Positions 7,011 to 15,673 of a stretch of 49,488 nt of DNA are shown one piece after another. Within the stretch, counting starts at the first letter, position 1. Every line of letters begins with the position of its first letter. The stretch lies in assembly GCF_903946935.1 (NCBI RefSeq), contig NZ_CAJAXH010000285.1, positions 1-49,488 on the forward strand, read 5' to 3'. This DNA is from an uncultured Thiodictyon sp. (GTDB lineage Bacteria > Pseudomonadota > Gammaproteobacteria > Chromatiales > Chromatiaceae). The translations under genes were made by a program, and so were the position numbers. A model generated the notes under the pieces. That model made no database searches, was not told the DNA's origin, and was given only the letters and a program-made list of their open reading frames with translations.

Positions 7011-9064
7011 TAGCGTGCCCGGATGAAGTCGTAGATGTTCAGATAGTCCTGGCCCGGGTGGTTCCAGGAGTAATCGGCGCGCATGCCGTTTTTCATCAGC
7101 TCACGGAAGTGCTCCGGGTATTGGTAATAGCAGTCGATGGCGCGCCCCAGGGCGGATTCCAGTCCCGGACGGTCGTAGTGATCGAAACGGTAGCCGTTGC
7201 GCTGATCGAGCGGTCGGTCGGAGTGGTCTTTGTCGAAGACCGTATCGGCCAGGCCGCCGACGGTGCGTACCACCGGCACCGTGCCATAACGCAGCGCAAT
7301 GAGCTGGGTCAGGCCGCAGGGCTCGAATTGGCTCGGCACCAGCATGATGTCCGCCCCGGCATAGATCAGGTGGGCCAGGTCCTCGTCGAAACCGATCTCC
7401 AGGTGACAGTCGGGGCTGTCGTTGAGCATGCGCTTGAGCGCCCAGAAATCGTTGTTGATGGATTGGTCCGGGCTGGCGCCGAGCAGGACGAACTGGCTGC
7501 CGCGCTCCAGGGCATAGAAGATGGCATGCCGCACCAATTCCAGGCCCTTCTGCGGATCGAGTCGGCCGATGAATGAGACGATGGGCTTGTCGTTGTCCGC
7601 CAGCATCAGCCGGTGACGCAGTGCGCGTTTGTTGTCATATTTGCCGTCGATATGATCGACGCCATAGCGCACCGGGATCGCGGTATCCACCTCGGGGTTC
7701 CAGACGTCATAGTCGATCCCGTTGAGCACCCCGCCATATTTCATGTGATGGGTATGCAGGGTCGGCTCCAGACCGAAGCCCTGGCCCTGGTCCTTGGTCT
7801 CGAAGGAATAGCGCTGCGAGACGGTGGTGATGAAGTTGGAATAGACGATGCCGGCTTTGAGCAGATTCAGCGCGCCCTTATGCTGGTTGTCGCCCATGCG
7901 CAGATAGTCGAAGAAGCGCTCCGGTTGATTCAGTCCGGTGGCGCGCAGCAGTTCCGCCCCGGTCTGACCCTGATGCATGAAATTGTGAATGGTCAGACAG
8001 GCCCGCGGGTGGGTCATGCCGAGCTGTTGATAGATCTCGTACAGGAACACGGGGACCAACGCGGTCTGCCAGTCGTGACAGTGAATGATGTCCGGGTGCT
8101 TGCCGGCCTTCCACAGAAACTCGATCGCGGCGCGGGAGAAGAAGGCAAAGCGCAGCACATCGTCCGCAAAGCCGTAGATGCTGCCGCGGTTGAAGAAGTT
8201 TTCCTGGGAGTGCGGCTCGATAAAGAAGCACTTGCGGTCGTGGACGAAGCCGAAGAAGACGGTGCAATGGATGGCGCCCGTATACCAGGGTACCCACAGG
8301 TCGCGATAGACCTCGTGCAGCTCAAAGATATGGTCGTAGCGCAGGTTGGCATATTTCGGCAGGATGATTTCGACATGGTTGCCGCGGATGGCGTGCTCGC
8401 GGCTGATGCCGAAGACGACATCCGCCAGACCGCCGACCTTCGCCACCGGTGCCATCTCCGGGGTGATGTGGACGATGTACAAACTCGGTCGCGGCTCGTG
8501 GTAGACCGGCGGCGGCGCCGGGTGCGGGTCGGGCTCCGGCTGGTAGCCGGACTGGGGCTGGGCCCCGGGTGTCGGCGCGGCCGCCGTGGCGACCGCGACT
8601 GCCCCCGGTTCGACAAGCGGTTCGGCGAACGGCTCCGCGACCGGTGGGCTCGCCGGTTCGGCGCTCGCCGGCACTGGCTTCGCGACTGGTGCAGCGGGGT
8701 CGGGCGCACGCGTGGCGACCGGGGGTGCCGCGGGTGGCGTCGGCGCCGCGGCCGTCGCCGGCGCGGCTGGCGTCGCTGGCGGTGGGGGCTCGCCGGGCGC
8801 GGTCTTTGCGCTTGGTGTCTCGCCCCGCGTGGGTTTCGTCTTCACGCTCACGCTTGCGGGGGCGCGCGTCGCGGGCGGCGTCGGCTTGGGGGCGGGTGTC
8901 CCGCTCGGGGGCTGGGTCGCCGCCGCGACCGGCGCCGCGGGCGGCAATGTTACACTTGGCACCGCCGGGGTGGTCGTGGCGGGCGGCGGCGTGGCCGTGC
9001 TCGATCCGGTCTCGCGGCGGGCCGCAGTGGCGTTCTTATCGGATGTGGTCGGTTTTTTTGCCAT
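7010..9064 (-). CDS. glgA: Glycogen synthase with long proline/alanine-rich N-terminal extension
   Basis: 684 aa, against about 480-500 for ordinary bacterial GlgA. Residues 194-684 form a GT-B glycosyltransferase of family GT5: KVGGLADVV with ADP-glucose-binding K209, ITTVSQRYSFE, NGIDYDVWNP, SFIGRLDPQKG, and VPSQFEPCGLTQL near the C-terminus. It transfers glucose from ADP-glucose to a growing alpha-1,4-glucan. Residues 1-193 are a low-complexity Pro/Ala/Thr-rich region with Lys clusters and no recognisable domain, probably disordered. The start is supported by AGGTGAC about 7 nt upstream and by the extension remaining in frame. The GH13 gene follows with a 1-nt overlap. A GlgC-like gene lies 32 kb away at 41784. 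Confidence 0.93.
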   Translation of the reverse strand: MAKKPTTSDKNATAARRETGSSTATPPPATTTPAVPSVTLPPAAPVAAATQPPSGTPAPKPTPPATRAPASVSVKTKPTRGETPSAKTAPGEPPPPATPAAPATAAAPTPPAAPPVATRAPDPAAPVAKPVPASAEPASPPVAEPFAEPLVEPGAVAVATAAAPTPGAQPQSGYQPEPDPHPAPPPVYHEPRPSLYIVHITPEMAPVAKVGGLADVVFGISREHAIRGNHVEIILPKYANLRYDHIFELHEVYRDLWVPWYTGAIHCTVFFGFVHDRKCFFIEPHSQENFFNRGSIYGFADDVLRFAFFSRAAIEFLWKAGKHPDIIHCHDWQTALVPVFLYEIYQQLGMTHPRACLTIHNFMHQGQTGAELLRATGLNQPERFFDYLRMGDNQHKGALNLLKAGIVYSNFITTVSQRYSFETKDQGQGFGLEPTLHTHHMKYGGVLNGIDYDVWNPEVDTAIPVRYGVDHIDGKYDNKRALRHRLMLADNDKPIVSFIGRLDPQKGLELVRHAIFYALERGSQFVLLGASPDQSINNDFWALKRMLNDSPDCHLEIGFDEDLAHLIYAGADIMLVPSQFEPCGLTQLIALRYGTVPVVRTVGGLADTVFDKDHSDRPLDQRNGYRFDHYDRPGLESALGRAIDCYYQYPEHFRELMKNGMRADYSWNHPGQDYLNIYDFIRAR

Positions 9065-9263
9065 GGCTTGTCACCTGAAGGTCCGTGTGTCTAGCACCGG
9101 AGTCGGGCCGCTAGGTTCTGGGTACGGCAAGGTAACGCGCGGCGGCACCGTCGGGAAGCCCTCAGTAGGTGATTCGGTGATAAAAATGAGCGCTGCTTGA
9201 CAACGGTGCGGGAATCTGGCCCTTTTACCGACCCTGGTTGCCATTGGATTGAGTGACCGAACG

Positions 9264-12056
9264 ATGTCCGATCCGTCTGCGATTTGCGCCCCGGCGGGTA
9301 CTGCCCCCGGACGACTGCCCGGGACCGTCCCGGTCTTGGATGACCCCGGCACCTGGGTGTTGGCGGTCAATTTTGCCCTGTTGGCCTGCTATCTGCTCTG
9401 GGTGCCGTTTCACTGGGGGGGCGAGGCGCGGGTGGCACTCCTCGCCGACCTGGCCGACCTGGTGCTCTCGGTCTCGCTCTTCGGTCTCACCTGGCGGGCC
9501 TCCCGATCCGCGGGGCTCAACCGCCGCACGCGGCTCGGTTGGCGGCTGCTCGCCCTGGGCGCTCTCGCGTATTGGCTCGGCAACCTTGGCTGGTTTGGTT
9601 ACGAGGTCCTGCTCGGGGTCAATCCCTTTCCCTCGCCCGCGGATCTCGGCTATCTGAGTTTTATCCCGCTGGTGCTGGCGGGGTTGCTGTGTTTCATCCG
9701 ACCGCTGGAGAGCCGCAGCGAGCGGGTCCAGTTTTGGCTCGATGTCTGCGTGGTCATGATCGGGGTCGGGGTCATGGTCTGGTATTTTCTGCTGCGGCCG
9801 ATGGCCCAGGTCCACTACAACAGCACGCTGCAACTGCTGCTGACCCAGGCCCCGCCGCTGGGCGATACGGCGCTGCTGGTTGCCGCGGCTGCACTGGTGC
9901 TCAAGCGCCGCCGGGGGCGCAGCGGTGCGCCGCTCGCTTGGCTGGTGGCCGGTCTGGTCTGCCTGTTCCTGGCCGATACCCGATTCGCCTACCAGGTCCT
10001 GGCCGGCAGCTATGCCACTGGGGGGCTGACGGATGCGCTCTATGCCCTCGCCTATTGTCTGATGATGGTGGGTCCCTATCTGGAGTACCGGATCGCTGCC
10101 GCGGGTGTGCCGAGTGTGGACGGTCCGTCCGACTGGGGTGCCGGTCTCTTGCCCTATCTGTCGGTCGCCGGCGCCTACGCCTTGCTGCTGCTCGTCGCCT
10201 TTGGACTGGTGCCCGAGGTCCCTTACGTGCATTGGGGGGACGCCCTGGGCGGGCTGATCCTCGCGGCGGCGGTGCTGACCGTCCTGGTGATGGTCCGGCA
10301 GGCCGTCGCGGCGCGGGAGATCGCGCGGCTGCGGGCCGCGCAGGCGACCCGGGCGACGCAGGCGCGCTTTGCTGCACTGGTGCGCCATTCGTCCGACGTG
10401 ATCAGCCTGATGGGGCCGGACCGGCACATCCGCTTCGTGAGTGCCGCCGCCCAGCGGGTGTTGGGCCTGGCGCCGGCGGCCTTGACCGACACCGACCTGC
10501 TCGACCTGCTCCACCCCGAGGATCGGCGCCACGCCGCCGACTTTCTGCGGCGGGTACTCGCCAGTCAGGCGGTGACCGCGTCCACCGAGTGGCGGTTGCG
10601 GCATGCCGACGGCAGTTGGCGTGACATCGAGACCCTGGCCACCAATCTGACCGCGGACCCCACGGTGGGTGGCGTGGTGTTGAACAGCCGCGACATCACC
10701 GAACGGCGCCGACTTGAGCAGCGGCTGCGGCAACTCGCCTTTCAAGACCCCTTGACCGGGTTGGCCAATCGCACCCTGTTCCGCGACCGGGTGGAGCATG
10801 CGCTGATCCGGGCCGCGCGCTCCCAGGGGAGCCTCACCCTGCTCTATCTGGACCTGGACGACTTCAAGGCGGTCAACGACAGCCTGGGTCACGCCGCCGG
10901 CGACACCCTGTTGCAGGTGGTGGCCGAGCGCCTGCACCAGTGTGCGCGCGAATCGGACACGGTCGCCCGCCTGGGTGGCGACGAGTTGGCGATCCTGGTC
11001 GAGGAGCCGTTGCCGCCCGCCGCGGCGGGTGCGCTGGCCGAGCGCATTGCCGCCCGCTTGGCGGAGCCCATCGCGCTGGGGGGGCGGGAGGTCCCGGTCA
11101 GGGCGAGTATCGGGATCGCCCAGAGCGTCCCGACCGACGGGGTCGATACCCTGCTCGGCAAGGCGGATCTGGCCATGTATTGGGTCAAGCACAGCGGCAA
11201 GCAGGGGTATGCCCAGTTTGAGCCGGCGATGCAGGCGGCGGCCCGGGAGCGGATCGATCTGGAACTGGACCTGCGCCACGCTCTGGAGTGCGGTGAGTTC
11301 CTGGTCTATTACCAGCCGATCATCCACCTGCCCACCAATACCCTGGCCGGCGTCGAGGCCCTGGTGCGCTGGCAGCACCCGCGCCGCGGTCTGCTACCCC
11401 CCGAGGTCTTCATCCCGCTGGCGGAGGAAAAGGGCGAACTGATGGTGTTACTCGGACGCTGGGCCCTCAACCAGGCGTGTGGTCAGGCCCGGGTCTGGCA
11501 GGACCTGTTGCCGGCCGGGATGGCTTGGCACGTGGCCGTGAATATCTCGGTGCGTCAGTTTCAGCAGTCCGATCTGGTCCAGGATGTGGCGGACGCGCTG
11601 GAGCGCTCCGGACTGGACCCCCAGTCGCTGGTCCTGGAGATTACCGAGAGTACCCTGATGCAGGGGACCGCGCAGGCGCTCAGCCAGTTGACCGCGCTCA
11701 AGGCGCAGGGCGTGCGCCTGGCCATCGACGATTTCGGGGTCGGCTATTCCTCGCTCGCCTATCTGCACCGCTTTCCCATGGATATCCTCAAACTCGACAA
11801 GTCATTCGTCGACCACCTCGGCGCGGGCCACGGGGACGCGCCGCTCACCCGTGCCATCGTCGCCATCGGCGCGATGCTGAACCTGGAGACGGTCGCGGAG
11901 GGAGTGGAGCGGCCGTGCCAGGCGTTGGAGCTCCTGCGCCTGGGGTGTCCTTATGTTCAGGGTTATCTCTATGCCCCGCCGCTCGACGCCGCGGCCCTGG
12001 GTGTTCAGTGGATTGCGAGCCACCAGGACCCTTATAAACCTAAGAAGGGCAGTTAG
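9264..12056 (+). CDS. Membrane-bound GGDEF-EAL protein with PAS domain
   Basis: 930 aa from the ATG at 9264; a TTG at 9249 in the same frame is an alternative, and neither has a strong ribosome binding site. About eight or nine hydrophobic segments span residues 30-345, forming a membrane sensor. A PAS domain (about 368-480), a GGDEF domain (about 490-655) and an EAL domain (about 665-915) follow. The diguanylate cyclase site reads GGDEL (571-575) instead of GGDEF. It is preceded at the right distance by the inhibitory RxxD motif RESD. The phosphodiesterase side looks intact: EAL at 698-700, EITES, DDFGVGYSS and AEGVE. It therefore probably makes and/or degrades c-di-GMP in response to a membrane signal. 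It diverges from glgA across about 200 bp containing a perfect TTGACA at 9197-9202 but no good -10. Confidence 0.93.
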   Translation: MSDPSAICAPAGTAPGRLPGTVPVLDDPGTWVLAVNFALLACYLLWVPFHWGGEARVALLADLADLVLSVSLFGLTWRASRSAGLNRRTRLGWRLLALGALAYWLGNLGWFGYEVLLGVNPFPSPADLGYLSFIPLVLAGLLCFIRPLESRSERVQFWLDVCVVMIGVGVMVWYFLLRPMAQVHYNSTLQLLLTQAPPLGDTALLVAAAALVLKRRRGRSGAPLAWLVAGLVCLFLADTRFAYQVLAGSYATGGLTDALYALAYCLMMVGPYLEYRIAAAGVPSVDGPSDWGAGLLPYLSVAGAYALLLLVAFGLVPEVPYVHWGDALGGLILAAAVLTVLVMVRQAVAAREIARLRAAQATRATQARFAALVRHSSDVISLMGPDRHIRFVSAAAQRVLGLAPAALTDTDLLDLLHPEDRRHAADFLRRVLASQAVTASTEWRLRHADGSWRDIETLATNLTADPTVGGVVLNSRDITERRRLEQRLRQLAFQDPLTGLANRTLFRDRVEHALIRAARSQGSLTLLYLDLDDFKAVNDSLGHAAGDTLLQVVAERLHQCARESDTVARLGGDELAILVEEPLPPAAAGALAERIAARLAEPIALGGREVPVRASIGIAQSVPTDGVDTLLGKADLAMYWVKHSGKQGYAQFEPAMQAAARERIDLELDLRHALECGEFLVYYQPIIHLPTNTLAGVEALVRWQHPRRGLLPPEVFIPLAEEKGELMVLLGRWALNQACGQARVWQDLLPAGMAWHVAVNISVRQFQQSDLVQDVADALERSGLDPQSLVLEITESTLMQGTAQALSQLTALKAQGVRLAIDDFGVGYSSLAYLHRFPMDILKLDKSFVDHLGAGHGDAPLTRAIVAIGAMLNLETVAEGVERPCQALELLRLGCPYVQGYLYAPPLDAAALGVQWIASHQDPYKPKKGS

Positions 12057-12119
12057 GCCGCAAAACTCTCTTTCTGTGATTAAGGGCGCCGGTCGCGGGG
12101 GCTGACCGACTGGCGGGGC

Positions 12120-12557
12120 TCAATCCAGTCCGGCCAGACTGCGCCAACGCGCGGCCTCCGTGCTGTCCTGGGGGACCCCGCGGCCTTCCTCATAGAGCTC
12201 GGCCAGCGCCGCTTGGGCACCGGCCAGGCCCTGGTCGGCGGCCAGGCGGAAGCACTTGGCGGCGCGTGCCGGGTCTTGCGCGGTGCATTCGCCAGTCAGG
12301 TACATATAGCCGAGTCCATGTTGGGCGAGCCCCAGGCCGGCCACCGCGGCGGCCTGCATGGCGCGGTAGGCGAGTGCGGGGTTGCGCGTCATGCCGAGTC
12401 CGTTCTGGGCCATGATGGCGATGCGGTACTGGGCCTGCGGCTCGCCGGCCGCGGCCAGGGGGCCGAGCAGCCCGACGGCACGGGAGAATTGCTTGGATTC
12501 GAAGGCGGCGATGCCGCTGCCGAGCGTCATGTCGTGTTCGCTGGTGTCTTCGGTCAT
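12120..12557 (-). CDS. Small Sel1-repeat protein
   Basis: 145 aa from the ATG at 12557, preceded by AAGAGAGATCC. The reading frame is open 14 codons further, but that start has less support. It contains about three Sel1-like (TPR-related) helical repeats, with patterns such as A-QYRIAIMAQNGLG, AQHGLGYMYLTGE and AQAALAELYEEGRGV. Such repeats mediate protein-protein contacts. There is no signal peptide or membrane segment, so it is probably cytoplasmic. It converges on the GGDEF-EAL gene (63-nt gap) and lies downstream of the inositol-monophosphatase-family gene, with a REP palindrome between. No specific partner can be named. Confidence 0.8.
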   Translation of the reverse strand: MTEDTSEHDMTLGSGIAAFESKQFSRAVGLLGPLAAAGEPQAQYRIAIMAQNGLGMTRNPALAYRAMQAAAVAGLGLAQHGLGYMYLTGECTAQDPARAAKCFRLAADQGLAGAQAALAELYEEGRGVPQDSTEAARWRSLAGLD

Positions 12558-12610
12558 TGGATCTCTCTTGGGATGAGCGGATTTGCGGCCATTGGACATC
12601 GCGGCAATCC

Positions 12611-12662
12611 GTCGCGGCCGGGGGCCGCTCCTACGCGCGTAGGGGCGGCCCCAGGCCGCGAC
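12611..12662. repeat. REP-type palindrome pair (BIME-like)
   Basis: A near-perfect 52-bp palindrome, GTCGCGGCC...GGCCGCGAC, with the centre CCTACGCGCGTAGG. It can be read as two facing REP units of the GTAG...GCGGC kind known from gammaproteobacteria. It abuts the stop codon of the upstream minus-strand gene (TGA at 12665-12663), where such elements stabilise or attenuate transcripts. Confidence 0.75.
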
Positions 12663-13475
12663 TCAAGGTCGCGTGAACGGCAGTTCGATGAAGGCGAGCC
12701 ATTGTTCGAGCAGCTCGGGGGTCGCCGCGGCCACCTGGAGTCGCGGTTCCAGGTCGATCCCAGCCGCCGCCGCGGTGCCATAGGGCCGGTAGCCGCGGTA
12801 GGCGGCCCCGGCCTCGACGGCAATCAGTTGGCCGGCGGCGTAGTCCCACAGCTTCTGCCCGCCGTGCAGATAGAGTTGGAAGCGCCCGGCGGCGAGCCAG
12901 CACCACTCCAGGGCCGAGGCCCCCAGGTTGCGCTGCGAGCGAAAGCCCCCGGGGCGGAACAGGGCCGCGATGCGCGCGGGGGGCAGCCGTTTGAAGTCGA
13001 CCATTGCCAGGCAGTCGCCGAGGCTGGGGCCGGGGGCGAAGGGGGCGATCGGCGCGCCGTTGCACCAGGCACCGCCGCCGCGGATGGCGCAGAAGCACTC
13101 GTCGCGCACCGGGTCCAGGACGGCCCCCTGGACCACCTGGCCGCCCTCGAGCAGGGCCAGCGAGACGGCGAACCCGGGGTAGCCGCCGGCATAATTGCTG
13201 GTGCCATCCACGGGGTCCAGGACCCACACGGCCTGGTCGGCGGCGCCGAGCAGGCGCGCCTGCTCGCCCTCGCTCATCTCCTCGCCAAGCAGCGGAATAC
13301 CCGGATAGGCGCGGGCCAGGGCCGCGGCGATGCTGGACTGGGCGGCGGCGTCGGTTTCGGTGACCAGGCTGCCGTCGGCCTTCGCGCTGGACTTGGCGTG
13401 GTGGAAGCGGGGCATGATTTCGCTGCCGGCGGCCGCGCGCAGCACCTCGCTGAGTCGCTCAAGGTTTGGGTGCAT
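12663..13475 (-). CDS. Inositol-monophosphatase family phosphatase
   Basis: 270 aa, the normal length for the family. Metal- and substrate-binding motifs are present: GEE (64-66), DPVDGTSNY (87-95) and WDYAAG with D211. Members hydrolyse inositol-1-phosphate, 3'-phosphoadenosine 5'-phosphate, fructose-1,6-bisphosphate or histidinol phosphate; the substrate cannot be fixed from sequence here. It could be the HisN-like or SuhB-like type, but SuhB-specific features were not evident. The protein is cytoplasmic. The ATG start lacks a strong ribosome binding site. The gene is divergent from slt across about 140 bp containing an inverted repeat. It is followed immediately by a REP palindrome, then by the Sel1 gene on the same strand. 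Confidence 0.9.
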   Translation of the reverse strand: MHPNLERLSEVLRAAAGSEIMPRFHHAKSSAKADGSLVTETDAAAQSSIAAALARAYPGIPLLGEEMSEGEQARLLGAADQAVWVLDPVDGTSNYAGGYPGFAVSLALLEGGQVVQGAVLDPVRDECFCAIRGGGAWCNGAPIAPFAPGPSLGDCLAMVDFKRLPPARIAALFRPGGFRSQRNLGASALEWCWLAAGRFQLYLHGGQKLWDYAAGQLIAVEAGAAYRGYRPYGTAAAAGIDLEPRLQVAAATPELLEQWLAFIELPFTRP

Positions 13476-13533
13476 CTGGGGGGCTCGCGTCGGTCACGGC
13501 AATTGCGGCGGGTACGCCATTATGACTGATCCC

Positions 13534-13600
13534 AAAATCCAAAGATGAACACAAAGGTCCCATCTTCATCGGCTAGACTCTCTGTTCATCTGTGGATTTT
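13534..13600. repeat. 18-bp inverted repeat in the slt upstream region
   Basis: Arms AAAATCCAAAGATGAACA (13534-13551) and TGTTCATCTGTGGATTTT (13583-13600) match at 17 of 18 positions around a 31-nt spacer. The right arm ends 16 nt before the slt ATG, so a transcript reading through would fold into a hairpin just ahead of the ribosome binding site (GAGAGG). It resembles the arm-spacer-arm elements at 25387, 40722 and 43029, but lacks their shared core. Confidence 0.6.
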
Positions 13601-13616
13601 AGGATGAGAGGTACTG

Positions 13617-15548
13617 ATGTTGCGTTGTACCGCTATAACCCTCAAGCCTGCGTTATTGGCCTTGGCGTTGCTCCTCGGGGCGACCGCGCGGGCCCAGGAG
13701 CCCGATCTCGCGGGGTTCCTGAACGCCGAGGCGGCGCTGAAGGCAGGGGACCGGGCCGCCTTCACTGCGCTGCTGGAGGGACTGCGCGTCGATCCGCTCT
13801 ATCCCTATCTGCGCTTCGCCGACCTCGACCTCAAGTCGGCGCCGGACGCGACGCTCGCGGGCTTCCTGGCCGAATTTCCGGATACGCCCCAGGCCGAGCG
13901 GGTGCGCGCCGCCGCCGTGCAGCGCCTGGCCGCGGCCGGGCGCTGGGCGGATTTGGCGCGTCTGTATCGGGAGGACGATGACTCGATCGAGCGGCGCTGT
14001 CTGTATTTGCGCGCATTGATCGAGACTGGTCGGGCCGAGCGCGCGCTCACGCCGGTGCGTCTGGAGCCCTTATGGCTCGTCGGCCACCCTCAGCCAGCGG
14101 CCTGCGATCCGGTGTTTGCCGCCTGGCGGGCGCAGGGCGGTCTGGATAGCGTGCTGCTCTGGCAGCGCATCCGCCTCGCGCTGGCGGCGGGGGAGACCGG
14201 GTTGGCGCGCCGCCTGGGAACCGACCTGCCGGCGGCGGAGCGCCCCCGGCTCGATCGCTGGCTGGCGGTGCGGGCGCGGCCGGCCTTGGTGTTGGAGCCT
14301 GATCCAACGCCCGCCGCCGATCCCTTGGCCGCGGCCATCCTCGCCGATGGGATTGCCCGGCTCGCCCGCACCAATCCGCAGGGGGCGGCGAGCGCGCTGA
14401 GGACCGGCCGCGCGCTGTTGGCCACGGATCCGGCGGCCGCCGACCTGGCCCTGGCCGCGGTGGGACGGGCGCTCACCGCCGCCGGGGACCCGACGGGCCT
14501 GGCCATCTGGGATGGGATGTCCGCCGGTGCGGACAACCTGGCGGCGCAGGAGCGTCGGTTGCGCGCGGCCATCGCCCAGGAAGACTGGTCGTGGGTGGCT
14601 GCCTGGGTGGGGCGGATGCCGGATAGCGCCGAGAAGCGCGACCGCTGGCTCTACTGGTTGGGGCGCGCCCAGTCGGCCCTGGGCGACGAGGCGGCGGCGC
14701 GCGTCACGCTGACCCAGGCGGCCGCCGAGCGGAGCCTTTGGGGTTTGTTGGCCGCCGATCGGCTGGGACTGCCCTATGCCTTGGAGCAGCAGCCGGTCCC
14801 GGCCGAGCCCGAGCGGATCCGTCGCCTGGCCGCCGCGCCTGCGCTGTTGCGTATCCGGTTGCTGCGTCTGCTCGGGCGCGAGGCGGACATGCGCCGGGAG
14901 TGGCGCACCCTGACCCGGTCACTGGAGCGGCCGGACCTGCTGGCGGCGGCCTATGTGGCGGACGCGCTGCGTTGGCACGACCAGGCCATTTATACCCTGG
15001 TTCGCACGGGCTATTGGGATGACCTTGAGCTGCGCTTTCCGCTGGCCTATCGGGATCAGGTGCAGGCGCAGGCCGCAGCGAGCGGGTTGCCGCCGGACTG
15101 GGTCTATGGGGTGATCCGCCAAGAGAGTGTATTCAACCCGACCGTCGCCTCACCGGTCGGGGCCTTAGGGCTCATGCAGTTGATGCCGGCCACCGCGCGG
15201 CAGGTGGCCGCCGACCTGGGGCTCCCGCCACCGACCCGCGCGGCCATCCTCGACCCCGCGCTCAATGTGCAGCTCGGCAGCCATTATCTGGCGCAGTTGC
15301 GGGATCGCCTCGGCCATGCCGCCCTGGCCACCGCGGCCTATAACGCCGGACCCCAGCGGGTCGCACGCTGGCTGCCGGCGCAGTGCATGGCGGCGGACCG
15401 GTGGATTGCCGCCATCCCATTCGATGAGACCCGCGGTTATGTCGAGCGGGTGCTGGCCTATCGGATCATCTATGGCGCGCGCCTGGGGCTCCCGCCGCAG
15501 CGCCTGAGCGACCTGCTGCCGCCGGTGTGTGCCAAGGCGGCGCCCTAG
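13617..15548 (+). CDS. slt: Soluble lytic murein transglycosylase (Slt70-like)
   Basis: 643 aa with a signal peptide (about residues 1-26, ending ATARA), so it acts in the periplasm. It cleaves the MurNAc-GlcNAc bond of peptidoglycan, leaving 1,6-anhydro-MurNAc ends. The N-terminal 470 residues are the alpha-helical superhelical 'doughnut' region of Slt70. The C-terminal part is the lysozyme-like domain, with catalytic E503 in IRQESVFNP, followed by GALGLMQLMPATA and AYNAGP. The start has a GAGAGG site 7 nt upstream. Its stop codon lies inside the CTAG that borders a MITE, so the insertion happened exactly at the gene's end without changing the protein. Confidence 0.95.
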   Translation: MLRCTAITLKPALLALALLLGATARAQEPDLAGFLNAEAALKAGDRAAFTALLEGLRVDPLYPYLRFADLDLKSAPDATLAGFLAEFPDTPQAERVRAAAVQRLAAAGRWADLARLYREDDDSIERRCLYLRALIETGRAERALTPVRLEPLWLVGHPQPAACDPVFAAWRAQGGLDSVLLWQRIRLALAAGETGLARRLGTDLPAAERPRLDRWLAVRARPALVLEPDPTPAADPLAAAILADGIARLARTNPQGAASALRTGRALLATDPAAADLALAAVGRALTAAGDPTGLAIWDGMSAGADNLAAQERRLRAAIAQEDWSWVAAWVGRMPDSAEKRDRWLYWLGRAQSALGDEAAARVTLTQAAAERSLWGLLAADRLGLPYALEQQPVPAEPERIRRLAAAPALLRIRLLRLLGREADMRREWRTLTRSLERPDLLAAAYVADALRWHDQAIYTLVRTGYWDDLELRFPLAYRDQVQAQAAASGLPPDWVYGVIRQESVFNPTVASPVGALGLMQLMPATARQVAADLGLPPPTRAAILDPALNVQLGSHYLAQLRDRLGHAALATAAYNAGPQRVARWLPAQCMAADRWIAAIPFDETRGYVERVLAYRIIYGARLGLPPQRLSDLLPPVCAKAAP

Positions 15549-15666
15549 CAGCCTGTCGGACTTGATGGCGTAACCGATTGATTAAACAGGAAAACGACTT
15601 TTTGGCGCAAAAGATGAAACTCTTTGCATTCAATCGGTTGCATCACTAAGTCCGACAGCCTGCTAG
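15545..15666. mobile_element. 122-bp MITE with CTAG ends, copy 1
   Basis: Bounded by CTAG on both sides (15545-15548, 15663-15666), consistent with a 4-bp target duplication. Terminal inverted repeats are CAGCCTGTCGGACTT and AAGTCCGACAGCCTG, with an inner pair AACCGATTGA / TCAATCGGTT. It is too short to encode a transposase. Copies 2 and 3 (21916, 44662) appear identical except for one base: this copy has AAAGATG where the others have AAAGAGG. Confidence 0.85.
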
Positions 15667-15673
15667 CGGGCAA

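Noticed and set aside
9197-9228. TTGACA as a strong promoter for the gene at 9264
   Set aside because: The -35 box is perfect, but no acceptable -10 lies at 16-18 nt; kept only as a remark.
9225-11378. A 717-codon minus-strand frame opposite the GGDEF-EAL gene
   Set aside because: Gln/Arg/Gly-rich translation without domain patterns; the plus strand has unmistakable domains.
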